56,225 nucleotides of DNA from Bacillota bacterium (lineage in GTDB: Bacteria; Bacillota; Clostridia; Christensenellales; Aristaeellaceae): NCBI GenBank assembly GCA_023398575.1, contig JAEWSC010000008.1, forward strand, positions 1 through 56,225. The letters run 5' to 3'. The position numbers were made by a program, and so were the translations under genes. Under the pieces are notes generated by a model. It saw only the letters and a program-made list of their open reading frames with translations, was not told where the DNA came from and did no database searches. Below are positions 34,556 to 41,949 of the stretch, piece after piece. The first letter of the stretch is position 1; the number at the start of each line of letters is the position of its first letter.

Positions 34556-34609
34556 ACAAAAAGACCCGCGTTCGCATCTGCCTTATGCTTAGGCAGAATA
34601 CTCCCGCGG
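34556..34609 (-). terminator. Terminator hairpin just ahead of mutS2
   Basis: On the minus strand CCCGCG... pairs with ...CGCGGGT, with an inner CTGCCT/AGGCAG stem, followed by TCTTTTTG. It ends 24 bases before the mutS2 start. A second hairpin (CGGC/GCCG then TTATTTTTTT, 34618-34650) lies directly before it. Confidence 0.65.
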
Positions 34610-34856
34610 GCTGTAGACAAAAAAATAACGGCAGATATCCGCCGCCGGTCCGTACACAAGAATCGTCATTTCAGCGCTGCGATCTTCGTAAAAAATGCGC
34701 GAAACAATATTCTCGAAAACGGGCCGGAGGGCGAGCCCTCTGTCGTTTCCTTATTGCCAGTCAGGTGTCAGGAAGCAGTCTGTTAAGGGCAGATGCGGGA
34801 AGGTACACAAACAGATCAGGCTGCGCCTGTCCTTTGCCATCCATTCCCTCATGGAT

Positions 34857-34892
34857 TCAGTTATGAAGCCCCTTAACAGACAAGACCGACAT
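34857..34892 (-). CDS. Possible 11-aa upstream ORF in the mutS2 leader
   Basis: ATG at 34892 follows a perfect AGGAGGA SD with 7-base spacing and reads MSVLSVKGLHN then TGA. The codons overlap the left arm of the long closed hairpin, so translating it would change leader folding. Confidence 0.45.
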   Translation of the reverse strand: MSVLSVKGLHN

Positions 34893-34924
34893 CAAAAAAT
34901 CCTCCTGGCAGAAATTTCGAATAC

Positions 34925-34953
34925 ATCGTAGCAGAGTTACAACTGTTTGTCAA
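34925..34953 (-). promoter_or_regulatory. Promoter of the mutS2 leader
   Basis: Minus strand TTGACA (34953-34948), 17-base spacer, TACGAT (34930-34925). Confidence 0.65.
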
Positions 34954-35037
34954 TGTGGATTTTTGCTTTTTTCTCGAGCTCAAGCAGCGTCATGCACGCT
35001 TAACAACGAGTCTCATGGAATGAATTATGCTAGGTTC

Positions 35038-35553
35038 TTATGCCATGGGTAACCCATTGCCCACGTCAGCCGGCAGCCAGGAGGCATATCTTTCCCGCGG
35101 GTGGCAGGTGCGCACCGTTCGGGCTATGGCCGCCAGCTCCTCCGGTGTTTGAAAAGACTGATATTTGGTATACAGCACCCGAAGGGCGTTGAGGCTGGGC
35201 TGCTGCATGGAATAGTTTTTTAATAGCTCAAAGTTGACAGAATAGGGGGATAAGGAGTCCATTAGCACCCCAAGCACATCGTCCGTCAACAGGGGATAGT
35301 CGGCCATGCGGATCCTAGCCTCTCGGCCATTATCCAAATATACCCGCATGGTGCCCATGGTATAGCGCCTAAGCGCCATGAACAAAAAGCTGTCCAGGCG
35401 TATGCACAGCTTTTGCAGATCTTCTTTATAGGGCGCATAACTGCGGAGCACATCCGCCACATCCTCCGAAATCGGCGTGCTCTCCAGCATATAAGAACCT
35501 ACCCAGGGGTGCAGCGCCCGGCTCACGTCCTGGGTGCGGATGACAGCAGCCAC
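35038..35553 (-). CDS. Hypothetical protein beside the origin
   Basis: Protein of 171 residues if it starts at the GTG at 35553, which follows AGAGGTG with good spacing; an ATG at 35577 is in frame but has no SD and would lie only about 13 bases from the likely transcript start. Helical, soluble, no family recognised. Features: LRSYAPYKEDLQKLCIRLDS and MRVYLDNGREARIRMADYPL. A promoter-like TTGACA-16-TATGTA lies upstream on the minus strand near 35595-35627. Confidence 0.6.
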   Translation of the reverse strand: MAAVIRTQDVSRALHPWVGSYMLESTPISEDVADVLRSYAPYKEDLQKLCIRLDSFLFMALRRYTMGTMRVYLDNGREARIRMADYPLLTDDVLGVLMDSLSPYSVNFELLKNYSMQQPSLNALRVLYTKYQSFQTPEELAAIARTVRTCHPRERYASWLPADVGNGLPMA

Positions 35554-35599
35554 CTTTTCGTCACCTCTTGGGATCATATGGGAAGGATAGCGTCTTGTT

Positions 35600-36025
35600 C
35601 TACATATAAACAATGAAATCCTTGTCAAAAACAAAAACACCCTATAAAAATCCTGTTTCTTTTGTGTTTCCAAATTTCGCCAAACTGTATTTATATGCGA
35701 TAATTGCTGATTATTATCCGAAAATGTGTTCGTCCAACGCCAAGTCTTGTGGTTTTTCACTTGGACAACCACCACCCATAGAGAAAAAGTTATCAACAGG
35801 TCGGAGCTCTATGCAGAAGAGGTGGCTGTGTACAACGCTTGAAAATACGTGTTTTATCTGGTATTATAGGTGAACGGCTGGCACGAGAGGCCAGTTATCC
35901 ACAGAAAGTTATCCACAATACACGGGCAAAGCCCGCCCGTGCGTATTTTTTCACGCTTTTCACGCAATTTTTGCGCGTATAATCCAAATGTATATTCTTT
36001 GAATTTATACTAAGGGGGCCGACGG
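35600..36025. other. Candidate replication origin (oriC) upstream of dnaA
   Basis: Two perfect DnaA boxes TTATCCACA (35895-35903 and 35909-35917) spaced 14 bases apart, one TTATCAACA (35790-35798, one mismatch), a TGTGTACAA on the other strand (35827-35835, near-match), and a TTATCCGAA (35714-35722). AT-rich stretches flank them (around 35700-35725 and 35945-35975). With dnaA immediately downstream this is the expected layout of a Firmicute origin. Strand bias of genes on either side is only mild. Confidence 0.7.
35839..35867 (+). promoter_or_regulatory. Probable dnaA promoter
   Basis: TTGAAA (35839-35844), 17-base spacer, TATTAT (35862-35867). The two perfect DnaA boxes lie just downstream in the leader, which would fit autoregulation. 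A separate TATAAT at 35978-35983 lacks a good -35. Confidence 0.55.
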
Positions 36026-37351
36026 ATGAATGTAGCGGAACTGTGGGAAAAGGCGTGCCGCTTTTTGCAAGAGGAAATGAATGAGGTCTCTTACAAAACG
36101 TGGATCGCCAGCTCCTTAAAGCCCCTTGAAATTGAAGATAACTGCCTTTACATAGAAGTCGTTACCGACTACATGAAGCAGATGATCGCCAGCCGGTATG
36201 CCATGCTCATCGCCAACGCGGTAAGCCAGGCAGCTGGTCACGCGTTGACCGTAGAGATTATCACCCCTCAGGAGTCTGCCGCGCGCAAGGCTGCGAAATC
36301 CGCCCCCTCTGCCCAGGGGTCCAATGTGTCGCTCAATTCCAAGTATACCTTTGACACCTTTGTAGTGGGCAGCGGCAACCGCTTTGCCCATGCGGCCTCC
36401 CTGGCGGTGGCGGAAGCTCCGGCCGAAGCATACAACCCGCTGTTCATTTATGGTGGCGTTGGCCTTGGAAAGACCCATCTCATGCACGCCATCGGCCACT
36501 ATGTGCAGCAGCAGTATCCCAACTTAAAGCTTTTGTACATCACCAGTGAAAACTTCACCAACGAATTCATTACCGCGATTCAAAAGAATAAGAACGCGGA
36601 GTTCCGCAACCGTTTTCGCAATGTAGACATTTTGATGGTGGACGATATTCAGTTCATCGCAAAGCTGGACCGCACACAAGAGGAGTTTTTCCACACCTTC
36701 AATGCCCTGCATGCCGCCGGCAAGCAGATCATTATGACCAGCGATAAACCACCCAAGGATATTGCCAGCCTGGAGGAGCGTCTATGCAGCCGCTTCGAAT
36801 GGGGCCTGATTGCCGATATTCAGCGGCCGGATATTGAGACGCGTATCGCCATTCTACGCAAAAAGGCAGAACGGGAACATATTGCCGTTTCTGATGGTGT
36901 GCTGGAGTTGATTGCACAACGCATCGATTCCAACATTCGAGAACTGGAAGGCTCCTTAACTCGCCTGGTGGCCTTCTCCTCCCTTACGGGCCGGCCTATC
37001 ACGGGTGCCTTGGCTGAGGAAGCACTGCGTGAGGTATTTGCCCAGCGGGAGGTGCGCCGCGTTACTTGCGAGCTGATTCAGGAAACGGTAGCCGATTATT
37101 ACAGCATTTCTGTGGCCGATTTAAAAAGCGCCCGCCGCAACCGGGAGGTTACGGTGCCCAGGCAGATTGCCATGTTCCTCACCCGTGAAATCGTAGGCCT
37201 TTCTCTGCCGAGGATTGGCGAAAGCTTTGGCGGCAGAGACCATACCACCGTGATGCACAGCTGCGAAAAGGTGCAGGATATACTGCGGGAGAACCCCGGC
37301 TTTTTAAGCCAGATGGATGATATCCGCCGACTGATCAAGGATGGTAAATAA
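36026..37351 (+). CDS. dnaA: Chromosomal replication initiator DnaA
   Basis: Protein of 441 residues. Domain I at 1-80 (LWEKACRFLQEEMNEVSYKTWI), short linker about 80-105, AAA+ domain III with Walker A GGVGLGKTHL, Walker B ILMVDDIQFI and sensor region ITSDKPPKDIASLEERL, then domain IV with the DNA-binding signature GRDHTTVMHSCEKV. It binds DnaA boxes and opens oriC. SD AAGGGGG. Unusually the next gene is an M16 protease and not dnaN. Confidence 0.98.
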   Translation: MNVAELWEKACRFLQEEMNEVSYKTWIASSLKPLEIEDNCLYIEVVTDYMKQMIASRYAMLIANAVSQAAGHALTVEIITPQESAARKAAKSAPSAQGSNVSLNSKYTFDTFVVGSGNRFAHAASLAVAEAPAEAYNPLFIYGGVGLGKTHLMHAIGHYVQQQYPNLKLLYITSENFTNEFITAIQKNKNAEFRNRFRNVDILMVDDIQFIAKLDRTQEEFFHTFNALHAAGKQIIMTSDKPPKDIASLEERLCSRFEWGLIADIQRPDIETRIAILRKKAEREHIAVSDGVLELIAQRIDSNIRELEGSLTRLVAFSSLTGRPITGALAEEALREVFAQREVRRVTCELIQETVADYYSISVADLKSARRNREVTVPRQIAMFLTREIVGLSLPRIGESFGGRDHTTVMHSCEKVQDILRENPGFLSQMDDIRRLIKDGK

Positions 37352-37377
37352 GAACATAGAAACGGGGAGGAAGCGCT

Positions 37378-38661
37378 ATGGCGGCATACAAGGAAATCCA
37401 CTTAAGCAACGGCATGCAGGTTTCCGCTTATCAATTGCCCCATTTGCACTCCCTGGAGATGGGCGTCTATTTCAAGGGCGGCTCCCTGTATGAAAACAGG
37501 GGCAACCAGGGAATTTCTCACCTGCTGGAGCACCTTTGCTTCCGCAATCTGAATGGCATGCCCTTGGAACAGCTGTATAGAAGACTGGATGCCATGGGCA
37601 CGGAGCTCAATGGTACCACCTACGGGGAATCGGTGGTGTTCAATATGCGTGTGGCGCCGCGCTTTTTTGATGCGGCGTTTGACATTATGCTTCGCCTTTT
37701 CGCCCCAGGGAAGTGGACTGAAGCAGAAATTTCCGCCGAAAAGCAGGTGGTTCTTCGGCAGATTGAAAACTGGGACGAAGACTTTTTATGCGCTATGGAT
37801 TCCAGTTACTGGCGAAATGGTGCTTTGCCGGGGATGGGTTCGGTTGACAGCGTTACCCGTATGTCTGCTGCCTTGATCCATCAATGGAAGCGGAAAATCT
37901 TCCGCCCTGCCAATGCCTGCTTTGTACTGACTGGCAATTTCTCCGACGGCATGCTGCAAAACGCCGCGGAGGTATTAAGCGATCTCAAAGACATCGGACC
38001 ATCCTTGTTTGAGCAGCCGTTGCCGCCCGGATATTGCATGCGGGATGATGGGAGCAATGTAATTCTCAACTCCGATCATGACTTGGCGAAGGTACTTCTC
38101 TCTTTCGATATTGGACCCAGCCTTTTGCATCCAGCCTGTGCTAATATGCTCAGCCACATGACAGGCAATGGTATGAGTTCCGCTCTGTTTATGGAGCTCC
38201 GCGAAAAGCAGGCACTGGTGGATGATATCAACTCCGAAATTATCCGCACCGGTGCGTTCCGCCGATTTGATATCAATTACGAGGTTTCTCACGAGCATCT
38301 TGCCAAAAGCTTGGAAACGGTGTTCTCTATTTTGACCCGCCTGCGCACCTATATCAGCAGCGATCAAATGGAGCGGACAAGGGTCTTTTTTGTGGATAAC
38401 GAGCGCATGGCGCTGGATAACGCTGGCGGCCTAAACGAGCGGCTGGGCTTTGCCTGGCTGGCTGGCGGGAACACCGATGAAAGCGACGTCGAAACCAGGA
38501 TTCTCTTGCATGAGGATTTGACGGCGGAAAACATACAGGATGCCGCACAGGCTATCTTCCGGCCAGAGACGCTAAGCTGCTACATTGAAAAAAATCCCGA
38601 AAAGATAAAGAATGCCAAGCTTCGGGATATCTTGAAAAAGTGCCGGGACATGCTTGCGTAA
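37378..38661 (+). CDS. M16 family zinc metalloprotease
   Basis: Protein of 427 residues. The inverted zinc motif HxxEH is present as HLLEH (residues 48-52), followed by the catalytic-domain segments AEKQVVLRQIENWDED and NACFVLTGNFS. The second, inactive half-domain covers about 215-420. Processing peptidase-like, perhaps acting on imported or secreted peptides. SD GGGGAGGAAG; 26 bases after dnaA, so possibly co-transcribed with it. Confidence 0.9.
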   Translation: MAAYKEIHLSNGMQVSAYQLPHLHSLEMGVYFKGGSLYENRGNQGISHLLEHLCFRNLNGMPLEQLYRRLDAMGTELNGTTYGESVVFNMRVAPRFFDAAFDIMLRLFAPGKWTEAEISAEKQVVLRQIENWDEDFLCAMDSSYWRNGALPGMGSVDSVTRMSAALIHQWKRKIFRPANACFVLTGNFSDGMLQNAAEVLSDLKDIGPSLFEQPLPPGYCMRDDGSNVILNSDHDLAKVLLSFDIGPSLLHPACANMLSHMTGNGMSSALFMELREKQALVDDINSEIIRTGAFRRFDINYEVSHEHLAKSLETVFSILTRLRTYISSDQMERTRVFFVDNERMALDNAGGLNERLGFAWLAGGNTDESDVETRILLHEDLTAENIQDAAQAIFRPETLSCYIEKNPEKIKNAKLRDILKKCRDMLA

Positions 38662-38679
38662 TACATTTGAGGTCATATA

Positions 38680-38723
38680 AAAACCCGGGAGCCGCAAATT
38701 GCCGGCCCCGGGGTTTGTTTTTA
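38680..38723 (+). terminator. Terminator of the M16 gene
   Basis: AAACCCGGG pairs with CCCGGGGTTT with an inner CCGGC/GCCGG-like part, followed by GTTTTT. Confidence 0.8.
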
Positions 38724-38807
38724 CTGTGAAATAGATTACAGCACGCTTTGCTAGAAATGTGCACATGGTTTGTGAACCACAAGTACGATTTAATATCCTT
38801 CAAATCG

Positions 38808-38957
38808 TTACAGATCGTCCGCATCCTGTTCCGGTTCGCCACCATCCCTGGCCGTACCTGTATAGCTGCCAAGCACATCGGTTGAATTTGTGTCGCGCAT
38901 GGTACCGCTGAGTGCTTCCTCTTTGATTTTTTTAAGATTCTTCTTTCTCTTTTCCAT
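38808..38957 (-). CDS. Small acidic-tailed protein (49 aa), SYTGT...QDADDL type
   Basis: ATG 38957 follows AAGGAGGCG. The protein has a basic N-terminus (MEKRKKNLKKIKEEA) and an acidic, Gly-rich C-terminus (DVLGSYTGTARDGGEPEQ then DADDL). I recall short Firmicute proteins of unknown function with the same SYTGxxxDGGxPxQDADDL ending; this is from memory, not a search. Its SD lies inside the leuS terminator stem, so translation may be hidden on transcripts reading through from leuS. Confidence 0.65.
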   Translation of the reverse strand: MEKRKKNLKKIKEEALSGTMRDTNSTDVLGSYTGTARDGGEPEQDADDL

Positions 38958-39003
38958 AAAAACGCCTCCTTCTCCGGGAGTATGCCCGGAAAAAGAGGCG
39001 TTT
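38958..39003 (-). terminator. leuS terminator
   Basis: On the minus strand AAACGCCTC...GGAGGCGTTTTT forms an outer stem and TCCGGG/CCCGGA an inner stem, ending in TTTTT. The SD of the small downstream gene is part of the right arm. Confidence 0.75.
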
Positions 39004-39024
39004 ATGGTTTTTGTGCTTTTTATG

Positions 39025-41442
39025 TTACCCGACTACGATGTTGAGCAGCCTGCCTGGTACGAAGATGATTTTGCGAATCGCCTTGTCGCCCACCATCGCT
39101 TTGACATCGGGGTGGTCAGGCAGCGTTTCCTCCGCTTTTTCACGGGTGAGATCGGCAGGGATCATGACGCGGCCGCGAACTTTGCCGTTGATTTGGATGG
39201 CGATTTCCACTTCGCTCAGCTGCATTTCCTTTTCGTCATAGGTGGGCCAGGGCTGATGGTGCAGCGGCGCGCCAAAACCTTGCGCTTCCCACATTTCTTC
39301 GCAGATATGGGGGGCTACGGGGGACAGCAGCAGAAGCAGGGTTTTCAATTCGCCCCTGGTGATTTGATTTTTGAGATATACCTCATTCGTAAGGCTCATC
39401 ATGGCGGCGATAGCGGTGTTGTACTTCATCTTCTCGTAGTCTTCGCCCACCTTTTTCACCGTGGCATGAAAAGATGCTTTCAAATCGGAGGAATAGCCTT
39501 CCCCCTCCGTCAGCATTTCCTGCAGGCGCCATACCCTGTCCAGGAACCTACGGCAGCCCCTTGCGCCATTGGTGGACCATGGAATGGCCTGGTCGAAGGC
39601 ACCCATGAACATTTCATACATGCGGAAGGCGTCGGCACCCAATTCATCGACGATCTCGTCGGGGTTGATTACGTTGCCCCGGGACTTGGACATCTTTTCG
39701 CCGTTGGAGCCTAAAATCATGCCATGACTGGTGCGCTTTTGATAGGGTTCGGGGGATGGAACCACACCGATATCATGTAGGAACAGGTGCCAGAACCGGC
39801 TGTAGAGCAAGTGCAGCGTGGTATGCTCCATGCCGCCGTTGTACCAGTCGATGGGCAGCCAGTACTTCATGGCTTCCTGAGAGGCCATTTCACCCGTGTT
39901 GTGCGGGTCGGTATACCGCAGGAAATACCAGCTTGACCCTGCCCATTGGGGCATGGTATCCGTTTCCCGCATCGCTTTGCCGCCGCACTTAGGGCAGGTG
40001 GTGTTTACCCATTCGGTCATGGCGGACAGAGGGCTTTCGCCGCTGTCGGTGGGCTCGTAGTTTTTCACATCAGGCAGCAGGACCGGCAGATCCTTTTCCG
40101 GTACCGGAACGATGCCGCAATGGGGGCAGTGCACCACGGGAATGGGCTCGCCCCAGTAGCGCTGGCGGCTGAACACCCAGTCACGCAGCTTAAAGTTGAC
40201 CTTTCGCTGGCCAAGATTTTGCTGTTCAACATAGTCAATGATGGCTTTCTTGGCTTCGGCCACCGTGAGGCCATTCAAGAAGCCGCTGTTGACCATCACG
40301 CCGTCCTGTATATCGTCAAAGGCAGCTTCCTGCACATTGCCGCCGGCGACCACCTCGATGATGGGCAGATCGAACTTCTTGGCAAAATCCCAGTCCCTTG
40401 TATCATGGGCCGGCACGGCCATGATGGCGCCGGTACCATAGGTGATCAGCACATAATCGGCAATCCAGATGGGAATTTCAGCGCCAGTCGCGGGGTTGAT
40501 GGCACGAATGCCTTTAAGTTCCACGCCTGTCTTGTCCTTGGCCACTTCCGTGCGCTCAAAGTCAGACTTCTTGGCCGCCTGGGCCTTGTATTCCAAAAGG
40601 GAATCGTAGTTTGTAATGGCGTCCTTCCAGATTTCCAGCAAGGGATGCTCAGGGGACAACACCATATAGGTAGCCCCGAAGATGGTATCGGGCCTGGTGG
40701 TATAAACCTTGATTTTCTCATCGCGGCCGGCAACTGCAAAGTCGATTTCCGCACCTTCAGAGCGGCCAATCCAGTTACGCTGCTGCAATTTCACCTTTTC
40801 AATAAAATCCACGGTGTCCAAGCCGTCCAGCAGCTTTTGGGCATACTTGGTGATGGCCAGCATCCATTGCTTTTTGACCTTGCGCACGACTTCGCTGCCG
40901 CAGCGTTCACATACGCCATCCACCACTTCTTCATTGGCCAGGCCGCATTTGCAGCTTAAGCACCAGTTGATGGGCATTTCCGCTTTGTAAGCCAAGCCGT
41001 GCTTTAGCAGCTGCAAAAAGATCCACTGTGTCCATTTGAAATAGTTGGGATCGGTGGTGTTCACTTCCCGCGTATAGTCAAAGGAGAAGCCCAGACGCTT
41101 GAGCTGTGTGCGAAATCTGTCAATGTTCTCTTGTGTCACCGCCTTGGGGTGCACCTTGTTTTTGATGGCATAGTTTTCGGTAGGCAGGCCAAAGGCGTCC
41201 CACCCGATAGGGTACAGCACGTTGTAGCCTTCCATGCGGCGCTTGCGGGCGATAATATCCAGCGCTGTATTGGACCTGGGATGCCCTACGTGAAGTCCGG
41301 CGCCCGAGGGGTAAGGAAACTCAATCAGGCAGTAGTATTTGGGTTTTGTATGGGCATCTTCCGCGGAAAATGCCCTGGACGCTTCCCACCTTGCCTGCCA
41401 CTTCTTTTCGATGTCAGCGGGGTTGTAAGGAACCTGAAACAT
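39025..41442 (-). CDS. leuS: Leucyl-tRNA synthetase
   Basis: Protein of 805 residues. The HIGH motif appears as HVGHPRSN, the KMSKS motif as GEKMSKSRGN; zinc-ribbon cysteines CLSCKCGLANEE...CERCG and the CP1 editing domain are present. Charges tRNA-Leu. ATG 41442 follows AAGGAGGAG; the open frame upstream to 41604 overlaps the T-box leader and is not coding. Regulated by the T-box. Confidence 0.98.
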   Translation of the reverse strand: MFQVPYNPADIEKKWQARWEASRAFSAEDAHTKPKYYCLIEFPYPSGAGLHVGHPRSNTALDIIARKRRMEGYNVLYPIGWDAFGLPTENYAIKNKVHPKAVTQENIDRFRTQLKRLGFSFDYTREVNTTDPNYFKWTQWIFLQLLKHGLAYKAEMPINWCLSCKCGLANEEVVDGVCERCGSEVVRKVKKQWMLAITKYAQKLLDGLDTVDFIEKVKLQQRNWIGRSEGAEIDFAVAGRDEKIKVYTTRPDTIFGATYMVLSPEHPLLEIWKDAITNYDSLLEYKAQAAKKSDFERTEVAKDKTGVELKGIRAINPATGAEIPIWIADYVLITYGTGAIMAVPAHDTRDWDFAKKFDLPIIEVVAGGNVQEAAFDDIQDGVMVNSGFLNGLTVAEAKKAIIDYVEQQNLGQRKVNFKLRDWVFSRQRYWGEPIPVVHCPHCGIVPVPEKDLPVLLPDVKNYEPTDSGESPLSAMTEWVNTTCPKCGGKAMRETDTMPQWAGSSWYFLRYTDPHNTGEMASQEAMKYWLPIDWYNGGMEHTTLHLLYSRFWHLFLHDIGVVPSPEPYQKRTSHGMILGSNGEKMSKSRGNVINPDEIVDELGADAFRMYEMFMGAFDQAIPWSTNGARGCRRFLDRVWRLQEMLTEGEGYSSDLKASFHATVKKVGEDYEKMKYNTAIAAMMSLTNEVYLKNQITRGELKTLLLLLSPVAPHICEEMWEAQGFGAPLHHQPWPTYDEKEMQLSEVEIAIQINGKVRGRVMIPADLTREKAEETLPDHPDVKAMVGDKAIRKIIFVPGRLLNIVVG

Positions 41443-41949
41443 AAATAGACGCTCCTCCTTCTTCCGCGTAAAAAAACGTTCCGTCTTTATACAAAGACGA
41501 AACGTACGTTCCGCGGTACCACTTTGTTTGCCGGCTGCCCGGCCGCTTGAGGCGCTGTATCGGGCGCACCCCGCCATATGGAGGCTCCGGAGCGAGCAGC
41601 TCATTCCCCTGCATCCGCCCTTTCACCAGCCGGACGGCTCTCTTTATGCCACAGGAAAAGCGTTCCCCTTCATTGCCAGGAAATCTGTTTCAAAGTATAT
41701 CCCGAACATGGCATTTTGTAAAGAGGAAACGATATTTCAATAAAGAATCGTGTTTACATATGTAAATGTTCCCAAATAGGCTTGAGTGCTAAATGCAAAT
41801 AAAGCATAATATTCCTGTATGCAGAAAAAATGGGAATCAAATCTGTTACTGGTCCGATACAAAAATTAATCTTTAGTTGGAAAATGCTAGTATGAATATT
41901 ATATAATAGCATTATGTCCCCTTTGTATACGAAAGATGAGGAATTGGAA
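41443..41949. other. Intergenic region holding the leuS T-box and the first CotH promoter
   Basis: The T-box leader occupies about 41470-41700 on the minus strand. On the plus strand TTGGAA (41877-41882) and the TATAAT at 41902-41907 are the likely promoter elements for the first CotH gene (spacer 19, or 16 to TTATAT). The rest is AT-rich with no gene. Confidence 0.5.
41470..41700 (-). ncRNA. T-box riboswitch (leucine) controlling leuS
   Basis: Minus strand shows the T-box core AAAGTGGTACCGCGG (41525-41511) in the antiterminator, followed by a terminator (AACGT.../...ACGTT plus TTTTTTT, 41510-41470). Stem I is recognisable (GAGAGCCGTCCGGCTGGTGAA). By comparison with the serS leader the specifier is CTC (41596-41594), five bases before GGAGC, a Leu codon. 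The bulge UGGU would pair with an A73 discriminator, which fits tRNA-Leu. Confidence 0.9.

Larger units (their letters stand above)
34533..34920 (-). ncRNA. Structured leader (or independent ~360-nt RNA) upstream of mutS2
   Basis: From the promoter at 34953-34925 the transcript runs about 385 bases before mutS2. It contains an 11-codon ORF on a strong SD, a closed hairpin whose ends GTCTGTTAAGGG/CCCTTAACAGAC (34782-34793 and 34870-34881) pair perfectly, a GAGGGC/GCCCTC hairpin (34728-34741), and two terminator-like hairpins. I find none of the signatures of T-box, TPP, cobalamin, SAM, RNase P or tmRNA. It may be an attenuating leader or a separate RNA gene. Confidence 0.55.

Noticed and set aside
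34740..34800. Plus-strand sequence resembling the SRP RNA core (CAGGTGTCAGGAAGCAG)
   Set aside because: The SRP core needs CAGGTCCGGAAGGAAGCAG; here two bases are missing and the GGAA tetraloop stem cannot form. The strong promoter is on the other strand.
38890..39714. 274-residue plus-strand open frame
   Set aside because: Antisense to leuS; composition (many His, Phe, Gly) is that of a shadow.
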